A stretch of DNA of 64,000 nucleotides, taken from the NCBI GenBank assembly GCA_016707605.1, contig JADJHJ010000012.1, positions 1-64,000 on the forward strand. Reading direction: 5' to 3'. This document shows positions 34,996 through 42,593 of the stretch, piece after piece; position 1 is the first letter of the stretch; every line of letters begins with the position of its first letter. Both the position numbers and the translations under genes were made by a program. Below the pieces are notes generated by a model. It worked only from the letters and a program-made list of their open reading frames with translations. It was not told the origin of the DNA and ran no database searches. The stretch is from Candidatus Promineofilum glycogenicum. Its GTDB lineage: Bacteria; Chloroflexota; Anaerolineae; Promineifilales; Promineifilaceae.

Positions 34996-37131
34996 TTATG
35001 GATAAGCCACCGGTGTGGGCGGGGCGAAGGCGGCGGCCGTCACCAGGGCTACCCAGTCGGCGGCCGGGTCGCCGGGCGGCAGGCCGAGGGGCAGCGCGCC
35101 GCCGGTGGCGGCGACGGCCGCCGGCTGGCCAACGAACTCGCCGGTGCGCGGGTCGTACCAGCGCAGGGTGTAGGCCTCGTCGGGCGCGGCCAGCGTCGCC
35201 GGCAGCAGGGCCGAGGGCAGATAGACGGCGTAGACCTCGCCGGGCAGGGCCAGCACCTCGCCGCCGCCGTAGTCGCCCGCTTCGCCGCTCAACAGGTCGT
35301 CGGCCGGGGCCATGAGCCAGAATGGGGTGTTTGCCTCCAGAAAGCGGCGGGCGTGGCGGGCATAGGTCCACATCTCCTCGCGCGTGCGGAAGTCCTCCAG
35401 GTTCAAGTCGCCGCCGACGGGCAGATCGTGATAACCCGCGTACCACTCCACCCCGCCCGCGCCGCTGAAGAAGGCGTCGTAGAGGATGGTCTTGCGCAGT
35501 GGCCCGGCATTGTCGGGCGTCAGCCCCTCGCCGGCGGGCCGGTTCTCATCCAGCTCGACCACCCACGGCCGCCCGGCCCCGGCCGATGCCGCCCGCCACG
35601 ACTCGACCAGCGCGCCGGCCTCGTCGGGCAGGTACTGGATGGCGGTCAGCGAGAACTCCGGGCGGCCGAGCACGTCCTCCAGGGGGCCAAACCAGTCGGC
35701 CGGGTTGTGCAGGGCGATGGGATGGTCGGCCCAGTCGAGCGCGGCCAGATAGCCGGCCAGGGCGATGGCCTCCGCGCCGCTGAAGACGCTCTCCTCGCTC
35801 AGATTCCACTTGATGGCCGGCAGGTCGGCGAAGCGGGCCACGAGTTCGCGGTAGTAGAGACGGCGCGGCGCGGTCAGCAGGTCGCTAACGACCGCGCCGC
35901 CGTCTAGCCAGCGCCGGTTGTCGGCCTCGGTCTCGTTCAGCACGACGTGGAGGGCGATGCCGCGGCGCTGGGCGTGCTCGAAGACGACGCGCCACTGGGC
36001 CAGCTTGCCGACGTCGTAGTGGGTCACGTCGTCGGGCGACAGGAAGGGCCAGGTGTCGCCGCCGTCGCCGCCCAGGTTCATGGGCAGGAAGTAGACGGAG
36101 TTCACGCCCGCGTCGGCCAGGTAGTTGAGCGCGCCGATGATCCCCTTGCCCTCGTCGGCCGCGCCGGATAGCGTCGGGTCGCCCGGCCGCCAGTCGGCGA
36201 CGTGGGCGGCGTAGGCGTGGACGAAGGCGGGCAAACCGGTGTCGGCCGTGTCCTCGAAGCCGGCGTAGGCCAGCAGGTTCTCCGGGCTGTTGGTTCCCGT
36301 CTTCAGCCAGTAGGGGCCGTCGCGGAACTTCAGGTAGTGGCCGCCGACGTACTCCAGGCGGCCGAGGGTGAAAAGGTCACGAGTGGCGAGTAGCGAGTGG
36401 CGAGTGGCGACAGCAGCGGAGTGTGACGCCGCACCCGCTACCCGCCACTCGCCACTCGCTACGTCGAACGCGCCGCTCGCGCCGTCGAAGGCTGCGGGCG
36501 CGCCGGCTGATGGGTCGAGATCGACAGCTACGCCCGGCCCGGCGCGGAAGGAGGCGCACCAACGCCATTGGCCCGGCTCGTCGGCGGCGAAGCGCGCCGC
36601 CCACTGGTCGCCCGCGCCGCCGCCCCGGCCGTCGCCGGCGAAGTAGCCAGGCACGTCGTAGGCGCGGCTGGAGGGGGCGAGGAAGCGGACGGTCAGGCGG
36701 TAGTCGAGGAACGGGTTGGGGTCGGCGTCGCTCTCGGCCGCCGCCGGCCCGCTGAAGCGCAGAGTTAGCGGTTGCCAGACGACGAGTTGCCCGTCGAGCG
36801 TTGCCGCGGCCGGGGCGTCGGGGTCGGGCGTCTGGGGGCAACTGAGCGCCGTAAAGCCGCCGTCGTAGCCGGACAGCACTGCCGGGGCGTATGAGAGTCC
36901 TGGAGCGACCCCTGGCAACGGATCGCTGACCCCTGTCGTGGGTCGTTGGTCGTTGGTCGGCGCGGCCGTGACTGTGGGTGATGCGGGGCTGCTGACGGTT
37001 GACACTGGGGCCTCTTCCTCCTGTGCCAACCACAGCCACGCCGCCGCGCCCAGCAGAACCAGGCCAACGATCAGGAGCGCCGCAATGAGGAGGACAAGGC
37101 GTTGTCGGTTGGAGGTGGGCAGCCGGCTCAT
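34996..37131 (-). CDS. membrane-anchored DUF5060 / DUF4038-like glycoside-hydrolase-type protein with an in-frame repeat
   Basis: 711 residues. N-terminal membrane anchor (LVLLIAALLIVGLVLLGAAAWLWLA), Ser/Thr/Pro linker, a DUF5060-like beta domain (VVWQPLTLRFSGPAA ... DYRLTVRFLAPSSRAYDVPGY), then a TIM-barrel-like domain with NSPENLLAYAGFEDTA, VNSVYFLPMNLGGDGGDTWPF, IKWNLSEESVFSGAE and a C-terminal beta domain (YTLRWYDPRTGEFVGQ) like the collagen-binding-type module. Probably a surface glycan hydrolase. Residues around 225-255 (VASGEWRV ... RHSLLATR) are encoded by an inserted heptamer palindrome, in frame. It lies 10 bp after the upstream gene, same strand, likely an operon. Confidence 0.75.
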   Translation of the reverse strand: MSRLPTSNRQRLVLLIAALLIVGLVLLGAAAWLWLAQEEEAPVSTVSSPASPTVTAAPTNDQRPTTGVSDPLPGVAPGLSYAPAVLSGYDGGFTALSCPQTPDPDAPAAATLDGQLVVWQPLTLRFSGPAAAESDADPNPFLDYRLTVRFLAPSSRAYDVPGYFAGDGRGGGAGDQWAARFAADEPGQWRWCASFRAGPGVAVDLDPSAGAPAAFDGASGAFDVASGEWRVAGAASHSAAVATRHSLLATRDLFTLGRLEYVGGHYLKFRDGPYWLKTGTNSPENLLAYAGFEDTADTGLPAFVHAYAAHVADWRPGDPTLSGAADEGKGIIGALNYLADAGVNSVYFLPMNLGGDGGDTWPFLSPDDVTHYDVGKLAQWRVVFEHAQRRGIALHVVLNETEADNRRWLDGGAVVSDLLTAPRRLYYRELVARFADLPAIKWNLSEESVFSGAEAIALAGYLAALDWADHPIALHNPADWFGPLEDVLGRPEFSLTAIQYLPDEAGALVESWRAASAGAGRPWVVELDENRPAGEGLTPDNAGPLRKTILYDAFFSGAGGVEWYAGYHDLPVGGDLNLEDFRTREEMWTYARHARRFLEANTPFWLMAPADDLLSGEAGDYGGGEVLALPGEVYAVYLPSALLPATLAAPDEAYTLRWYDPRTGEFVGQPAAVAATGGALPLGLPPGDPAADWVALVTAAAFAPPTPVAYP
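36368..36466. repeat. heptamer-armed palindrome inside a coding region
   Basis: Words GCGAGTG/GCGAGTA on the left and GCCACTC on the right. The matching 20-bp arms are 36390-36409 and 36443-36462 with a 33-base centre. It lies within the DUF5060-like gene and keeps the frame open. The words are the same as in the intergenic element at 24955-25037. Confidence 0.88.
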
Positions 37132-37141
37132 TGAGTGGGCA

Positions 37142-38140
37142 TTAGCGGCTGACGGTCAGGCGCACTTCGACCGGTGGGAAGCAACTGCCCGTGCCACTGT
37201 CGCCGGTGCAGGCGATGGCCGTCAGCGTGTGGCTGCCCAGCATTTGCGACCAGTCCCAATCGTCGTAGGCGTCGCCGCCCTGGTCGCCGCCCATGTAGTA
37301 GGGCGCGGTGTTCTCGACGCAGTTGCCGCGTGGGCAGAAGGGTTCGCCGTCGAGCAGGAACATGACGCTCTCGACGGTCGTCGAGTCCACATCGGCCAGC
37401 ACCGTCAGCCTGTTGCGGCCTATATCGCTCAGGTCGATGCTGTCATCGGCGCGCAGGGCGCGGATAGTGCGCTCGTTGTTGGGATTAATCAGGATGAGCG
37501 AGGTGATGGGCGAATCGGAGGGCGCGGTGGTCGGGGCCAGGGTCGGGGCGGGCGTCGGCGTCGGCGCGGCGGCCGTCGGCTCAGGTGTCTTGCTGGGCGG
37601 CGCGGGTGGGGGCGTCGGCGAGTTGAGCGCCGTCGTGGCCGTGGCGTTGGGGGCGGTCGTGGCCGTAGAGTTGGCGGCTGTCATGGTGGCCGCGGCGGTG
37701 GCGGTCTGCGCGGCGATAGGTAGCCCGGTTGCCAGGGGTTCCGACGGCTGGCGGGTGCGGAAGACGAACAGGAAGATGGCCACGGCCATCGCCGCCAAAG
37801 CCAGCAGGAACAGCCCCACCAGCCCGCCAACCAGCGCCGGCGAGCGCTCGCGTTGCGGCGCGACCTGTGGCGAGGCCGGCATCCAGGCCGGTGCCGGCTC
37901 CCACACCGGCGGAACGTAGACGATTGCCCCAGTGGCCACGCCGCAATGGGGACAACTGCCCAGCGTCGCCCAGCCTGCGACGGTCATCGGGTCGCTGCCG
38001 GGAACGGCGTCGCAGACCACGACCTCGTCGCCCGGCCGCAGCGGCTCGCCGGTGACGGCGCAGAGGCGACCGTAGACGGCCGGCGAGTAGGGGGTCAGTG
38101 TCTCGATGTGGTGGTTGGGGGGCAGGGTAAAGTTGGGCAT
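37142..38140 (-). CDS. membrane protein with N-terminal zinc-binding-like region and extracellular Ig-like domain
   Basis: 332 residues. The cytosolic N terminus has paired Cys (LCAVTGEPLRPGDEVVVC and CPHCG), resembling a RING/zinc-ribbon-type fold. One transmembrane helix follows (LVGGLVGLFLLALAAMAVAIFLFVF), then a long Thr/Pro/Ala linker and a C-terminal beta domain (LTVLADVDSTTVESVMFLLDG ... GSHTLTAIACTGDSG) similar to Ig-like modules that carry a disulfide. Function unknown. It is followed 10 bp downstream by the DUF5060-like gene and probably co-transcribed with it. Confidence 0.7.
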   Translation of the reverse strand: MPNFTLPPNHHIETLTPYSPAVYGRLCAVTGEPLRPGDEVVVCDAVPGSDPMTVAGWATLGSCPHCGVATGAIVYVPPVWEPAPAWMPASPQVAPQRERSPALVGGLVGLFLLALAAMAVAIFLFVFRTRQPSEPLATGLPIAAQTATAAATMTAANSTATTAPNATATTALNSPTPPPAPPSKTPEPTAAAPTPTPAPTLAPTTAPSDSPITSLILINPNNERTIRALRADDSIDLSDIGRNRLTVLADVDSTTVESVMFLLDGEPFCPRGNCVENTAPYYMGGDQGGDAYDDWDWSQMLGSHTLTAIACTGDSGTGSCFPPVEVRLTVSR

Positions 38141-38191
38141 GGCGATTGGGACGTATTCTACACGATTGCCGGCGTGTGGCGCAGCTTTCCT

Positions 38192-38305
38192 GATGTGGCA
38201 CAGGTTTCTTAACCTGTGGTCTTGGGGTGACGAAGCACACAGGTTAAGAAACCTGTGCTACGGTAGTTGGGAGCGTAAAGACACAGGTTAAGAAACCTGT
38301 GCCAC
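38192..38305. repeat. three copies of a GTGGC-bounded palindrome (CACAGGTT stem)
   Basis: Three palindromes CACAGGTT-TCTT-AACCTGTG, one in one orientation and two inverted, with outer GTGGC/GTAGC signatures. It belongs to the same family as 5283-5362 with a compensatory stem change. It fills most of the 327-bp gap between divergent genes. Confidence 0.85.
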
Positions 38306-38353
38306 CTGGAACCAGGCGCTCCATATTCGCTTGTATCTATTCATGACGCAATG

Positions 38354-38362
38354 TGTTATAAT
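38354..38362 (+). promoter_or_regulatory. extended -10 promoter of the GMC oxidoreductase gene
   Basis: TG-T-TATAAT (38354-38362), an extended -10 arrangement, about 105 bp upstream of ATG 38468. No good -35. Confidence 0.5.
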
Positions 38363-38467
38363 GTCTTCACGCTGGAAAAGGTGCGTTCCTTGGGGAGCGC
38401 CCGCCTGCCAGTTGCCAATCGGCGGTCTGCGAAGCGCCCCAACCGAGCGGGCGCAAGGAAGCACACT

Positions 38468-40324
38468 ATGAACGTTCAACTCGCCGGTTCCCACGTCAAC
38501 GGCGATGCCGTTGCGCCGTCGGTCTACGACTACGTCATCATCGGCTCCGGCTTTGGCGGCAGCGTCTCGGCCTGGCGGCTGACGGAGAAGGGGTATTCGG
38601 TGCTGGTCATCGAGCGCGGCAAGCGCTGGTCGGCCGAGAGCTTCCCCAAGACGAACTGGAACGTCTTCGACTACCTGTGGATGCCCGCCCTGCGCTGCTT
38701 TGGGCCGCAGGGGTTGAACTTCTTCAAGGACATCTGGCTGCTGAACGGCTCCGGCGTCGGCGGCGGCTCGCTCATCTACGCCAGCACCCACCGCATCCCG
38801 CCGCGCCGCTTCTTCCGCGCCGGCGAGTGGGCCGGGCTGGCCGACTGGGAAGCGGAGTTGATGCCCCACTACCACACCGCTAACCGGATGCTGGGCACGG
38901 CCGACAACCCGTGCCTCTGGCCGGCCGACCACACCCTGAAGGCCATCGCCGACGACCTGGGCCAGGGGCACACCTTCGAGACGACCGGCGTGGGCATCTA
39001 CTTCGGCGAGCGCGGCGTCACCGTTCAAGACCCCTACTTCGACGGCGATGGGCCGACGCGCAGCGGCTGCCTTCACTGCGGCGGCTGCATGGTCGGCTGC
39101 CGCCACAACGCCAAGAACACCCTGGACAAGAACTACCTCTATCTGGCCGAGAAGTACGGCGCGGAAGTGTTGCCGGAGCGCAACGTGCGCAACATCCGGC
39201 CGCTCTATGGCGCGCAGGCCGATGGCGCGCGCTACGAGGTCGCTTACGAGAAGATCACCGACTGGACGCGCAAGGGGCGCGGCCGGGCGCGGGCGCGCAA
39301 CGTCATCGTCAGCGCCGGCGTCGTCGGCACGGTCGAGCTGTTGCTGAAGTGCCGCGACGAGGACAAGACGCTGCCGCGCCTGTCGCCCATGCTGGGCGAG
39401 CACGTGCGCAGCAACAGCGAGGCCCTGATGGGCGTGACCGCCCGCGACCAGCACAACTTCGCCGAGGGCGTGGCCATCAGCTCCCACTTTTGGGCCGATG
39501 AGGTGACCAGCGTCGAGCCGTGCCGCTATCCACCGGGATCGGGCTTCATGCGCACGCTCATCTGGCCGCTGGAGGGGTATGGCGACGAGGGCACGACCTT
39601 TGTCGGCCGCCTGTGGGCGTCGCTGCGCCATCTCTTCCATAGGCCGGGCGACTTTCTGCACACCCGCCTCTTGCCCCGTTGGGCCGAGCGCGACACGGTG
39701 CTGCTGATCATGCAGACGGTCGAGAACAAGATGGCCTTCCGCCGCGGGCGCACGCTGACCGTCGGCGGACGCAAGGGCATTCTGACCGCGCGCGACCCGG
39801 AGGATCCTATCCCGGCCTGCGTCGACGCCGGCAGCGACGTGGTGAAGCGCTTCGCCGAGAAGGTTGACGGCGTGCCCTGGGTGGGCCTGAATGACCTGCT
39901 GGGCATCCCCAACACGGCCCACATTCTGGGCGGCTGCGCCATCGGGGCTGACGAGCATACGGGCGTGGTTGACGTGCAGCAACAGGTGTTTAACTACCCC
40001 GGCCTCTACGTGGCCGATGGCTCGGTCGTGCCCACCAATCTGGGCGTCAACCCCAGCCTGACCATCGCCGCCATGACCGAGCGGGCCATGAGCGCCATTC
40101 CGCCCAAGTCGGCCGCCCCGGTCGTGGAAGCGCTGCCCTACCCGCATAGCGTCACTATCGACGGCAAGTACGTAGGCGAGCCGCAGACCAACGGCAACGG
40201 CAATGGCCAAGGCACGGCCGAGCGCCTCAAGCGCCTGTCGCCGCTGCTGCTCCTGCTGTTGCCGCTGCTGCCGGTGCTGCTGGTCTTCTTTGCCTTCGTA
40301 AGAAGCTCACGCAAAGGACGCTAA
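38468..40324 (+). CDS. GMC-family FAD oxidoreductase with C-terminal membrane anchor
   Basis: 618 residues from ATG 38468 (AAGGA upstream). FAD site DYVIIGSGFGGSVSAWRL at residues 21-38. A Cys-rich element CLHCGGCMVGCRHNAKN lies near residue 200, as in cholesterol oxidase-like and long-chain alcohol oxidase-like GMC proteins. The C-terminal FAD/substrate motif is GLYVADGSVVPTNLGVNPSLTIAAMTERAM. A final hydrophobic helix (LLLLLLPLLPVLLVFFAFV) anchors it. With the aldehyde dehydrogenase 107 bp downstream it probably oxidises a lipophilic alcohol to an acid. The last residues and the TAA stop lie in the repeat that follows. Confidence 0.88.
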   Translation: MNVQLAGSHVNGDAVAPSVYDYVIIGSGFGGSVSAWRLTEKGYSVLVIERGKRWSAESFPKTNWNVFDYLWMPALRCFGPQGLNFFKDIWLLNGSGVGGGSLIYASTHRIPPRRFFRAGEWAGLADWEAELMPHYHTANRMLGTADNPCLWPADHTLKAIADDLGQGHTFETTGVGIYFGERGVTVQDPYFDGDGPTRSGCLHCGGCMVGCRHNAKNTLDKNYLYLAEKYGAEVLPERNVRNIRPLYGAQADGARYEVAYEKITDWTRKGRGRARARNVIVSAGVVGTVELLLKCRDEDKTLPRLSPMLGEHVRSNSEALMGVTARDQHNFAEGVAISSHFWADEVTSVEPCRYPPGSGFMRTLIWPLEGYGDEGTTFVGRLWASLRHLFHRPGDFLHTRLLPRWAERDTVLLIMQTVENKMAFRRGRTLTVGGRKGILTARDPEDPIPACVDAGSDVVKRFAEKVDGVPWVGLNDLLGIPNTAHILGGCAIGADEHTGVVDVQQQVFNYPGLYVADGSVVPTNLGVNPSLTIAAMTERAMSAIPPKSAAPVVEALPYPHSVTIDGKYVGEPQTNGNGNGQGTAERLKRLSPLLLLLLPLLPVLLVFFAFVRSSRKGR

Positions 40325-40406
40325 GGAAGCAAAGGACGCCAAGAAGAGCCTTATTCGTTCTTCTTGGCGTCCTTTGCCCCTTTGCGCCTTTGCGTGAGCT
40401 CTTCTT
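40300..40406. repeat. palindromic element supplying the GMC gene's stop codon
   Basis: Left arm AAGAAGCTCACGCAAAGG and right arm CCTTTGCGTGAGCTCTTCTT are complementary with one extra base; the interior repeats GACGCCAAGAAG-type words. The TAA at 40322-40324 is inside the left arm. It lies between two co-directional genes. Confidence 0.85.
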
Positions 40407-40431
40407 GACATGTAAGTAACCTGAGGGAATT

Positions 40432-42054
40432 ATGGACCCAAGAAGCGACTGTCTTGAATTCATCAACCCGGCCACGGGCGAGAAGTTCGGCGAAGTGCGT
40501 ATGAGCACCGAGGCCGAGGTCATGCAGGCCCGGCGCGAGATGGCCGCGGCGCAAGCCACCTGGGCCGCCAAGCCGCTGAAGGAGCGGGCGCGGATCGTCA
40601 AGGAGTTCCAGCGCGTGGTCATCGACGCCGCCGACGAACTGACGGCCGTCGTCAACCAGGATCATGGCAAGAGCCGCGGCGACGCGCTGCACGAAGTCAT
40701 CATGACCGTGGACAAGATTCACCAGTACGCCCGGCTGTCGCCCAAGTGGCTCGGCCGCCGTCGTATTCCGCCCGGCCTCTACTTCTTCCGCCGCTACTAC
40801 ACCGAGCGCGTGCCCTTCGGCGTCGTCGGCATCATCGGCCCGTGGAACTACCCCGTCGATCTGATGCTGCCGCCGATTATCGCTGCGTTGCTGGCCGGCA
40901 ACACCGTCGTGGTCAAGCCGTCGGAGGTGTCCGCGGCCACGGGCGTCAAGCTGGAGGAGCTGATCAATCGCGTGCCGGAGTTGGCCCCGTTCGTGCGCTT
41001 CGTCCATGGCGACGGCCGCGTCGGCGCGGCGCTGGTGAAGTCCAAGCCCGACCTGCTCTTCCTGACCGGCTCGGTCAAGACCGGCCGCATCGTCGCCCAG
41101 GCGGCGGCGGCCGATATGACCCCCTTCCTCTACGAGTTGGGCGGCAAAGACCCAATGCTCGTGCTGGAAGACGCCGACATCAAGGCTGCGGCCCACTGGG
41201 GCGTCTGGGGTGCGTTCTACACCACCGGCCAGGCATGTGTCTCCGTCGAGCGCGTCTACGTCCACGAACGCATCTACGACGAGTTCGTGGCCGCCGTGTT
41301 GGAAGAGACGGCCAAGTTCAGCGTCGGCTACTCGCCCGACATCGACAATCCGTACCGCATGGGACCTCTGACCTTCCAGCGCCAGTGCGACATCGTTCTT
41401 GCCCATCTGAATGATGCCATCGCCAAGGGGGCGCGGGTGCTGATGGGCGGCAAGCAAACGGGCATGTTCATCGAGCCGACGGTGCTGGTCGACGTCGACC
41501 ACACCATGCAGGTAATGACCGATGAGACGTTTGGCCCCATCCTGCCGATCATGAAGGTTCACGACGACACTCACGCCATCCAGATGGCCAACCATAGCGA
41601 GATGGGCCTCAGCGCCTACGTCTGGAGCCGCAACCTGGCCCACGCCAAGCGCGTGGCCGAGCAGGTGCAGGTCGGCGTGGTCAACATCAACGACACCATG
41701 TCCCACTACCCGGTGTCACTGTTGCCCTTCGGCGGGGTGAAGATGTCGGGCAACGCCCGCACCCACGGCGCGGGCGAGGTGACGCAGTTCACCCACACCA
41801 AGAGCTACGCCGTCGGCGCGCCGCCCAACCCGCTGGACCCGGCGACGATGGTGCGCTACCCCGGCCACTACCGGCTGGGCAAGGCCATCCTGGGCGGCTT
41901 CTTCGGCGTCACGCCACAGCAGCGCATCGAGCCGCTGGCCGACTTCCTGGCCCACGATCCCAAGGGTCAGGTCGTGACCAAGGCGGCCGTGGGCATGGGC
42001 GCGGTGTCGCTGGCCGGGCTGGCGGTGGCGGGGTTGTTGCGGCTGCGGAAGTAA
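40432..42054 (+). CDS. aldehyde dehydrogenase, membrane-anchored (fatty-aldehyde-type)
   Basis: 540 residues. NAD-binding IIGPWNYPVDL and VVKPSEVSAATG; general base Glu in YELGGKDP (about residue 235); catalytic Cys in TGQACVSVERVYV (Cys269); TFGPILPI and PFGGVKMSG near the C terminus. The last ~75 residues extend beyond a soluble ALDH and end in a hydrophobic helix (VGMGAVSLAGLAVAGLLRLRK), as in microsomal-type fatty aldehyde dehydrogenases. It is preceded by the membrane-anchored GMC oxidase, giving an alcohol-aldehyde-acid route at the membrane. Confidence 0.93.
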   Translation: MDPRSDCLEFINPATGEKFGEVRMSTEAEVMQARREMAAAQATWAAKPLKERARIVKEFQRVVIDAADELTAVVNQDHGKSRGDALHEVIMTVDKIHQYARLSPKWLGRRRIPPGLYFFRRYYTERVPFGVVGIIGPWNYPVDLMLPPIIAALLAGNTVVVKPSEVSAATGVKLEELINRVPELAPFVRFVHGDGRVGAALVKSKPDLLFLTGSVKTGRIVAQAAAADMTPFLYELGGKDPMLVLEDADIKAAAHWGVWGAFYTTGQACVSVERVYVHERIYDEFVAAVLEETAKFSVGYSPDIDNPYRMGPLTFQRQCDIVLAHLNDAIAKGARVLMGGKQTGMFIEPTVLVDVDHTMQVMTDETFGPILPIMKVHDDTHAIQMANHSEMGLSAYVWSRNLAHAKRVAEQVQVGVVNINDTMSHYPVSLLPFGGVKMSGNARTHGAGEVTQFTHTKSYAVGAPPNPLDPATMVRYPGHYRLGKAILGGFFGVTPQQRIEPLADFLAHDPKGQVVTKAAVGMGAVSLAGLAVAGLLRLRK

Positions 42055-42142
42055 CCGACGTGAAACCGGGCTGGATGGCTGGCGCCCCCGCCGGCGGCGG
42101 GAGGAGGGAGGGGGCCTGGGCCCAACGAGGGGAGCTTTGGTC

Positions 42143-42509
42143 ATGCACGTCCTCATCGCCGAGGCGCGGCCGTCCACACGGGCGGCCCTGCGCGCCCTTC
42201 TGGAACATGATCCGCACTGCCAACATTTGACCGGAAGCCACGGACGCCCAGAGCGCGCTGGCGGCGTTGAATGAGAATCCCGACCTGCTGCTGCTTGACT
42301 GGGCGCTGCCGGGACTGCCGGCGGCGGCCGTTGTCGCCCGCGCCCGCTCGTTGCAGCCCGAACTGGTCATCATCGCCCTGGGCCACCACGCCGCCACGCG
42401 CCGGGCGGCGCTGGACGTGGGCGTCGACTGCTTCATCGACACCAACCAGCCGCCGACCGACCTGATCGCCCTGTTGAATACGCTCTGCCCCGACAAGCTG
42501 GGTGTGTAG
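42143..42509 (+). pseudogene. stand-alone response-regulator receiver domain, frameshifted
   Basis: ATG 42143 reads HVLIAEARPSTRAALRALLEHDPH; near 42230 the frame moves by one and continues EATDAQSALAALNENPDLLLLDWALPG (phospho-acceptor Asp in LLLLDW), then VIIALGHHAATRRAALDVGVDCFIDTNQ. This is a NarL-type receiver without output domain. The stop TAG (42507-42509) belongs to the GTAGC palindrome. As written it is disrupted by an indel. Confidence 0.65.
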
Positions 42510-42570
42510 CACGGGTTGGCAACTCGCTTCTTCCGTCTGTGCAGGGCCGCGGGTTGCCAACCCGCGCTAC
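42506..42570. repeat. GTAGC-bounded palindromic element
   Basis: GTAGCACGGGTTGGCAACTCGC on one side and its near complement GCGGGTTGCCAACCCGCGCTAC on the other. It is the same family as 31546-31614. It provides the stop of the receiver gene and lies just upstream of the GT39-like promoter. Confidence 0.85.
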
Positions 42571-42576
42571 AAGGTG

Positions 42577-42585
42577 TGTTATACT
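42577..42585 (+). promoter_or_regulatory. extended -10 promoter, near-leaderless start of the GT39-like gene
   Basis: TG-T-TATACT ends 8 bases before ATG 42594. It supports that ATG over an in-frame ATG further upstream at 42516. Confidence 0.5.
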
Positions 42586-42593
42586 CGGCGGCG

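Noticed and set aside
38141..38467. Mobile element ends or attachment site in the repeat-rich gap
   Set aside because: Three hairpin copies but no transposase, target duplication or integrase nearby.
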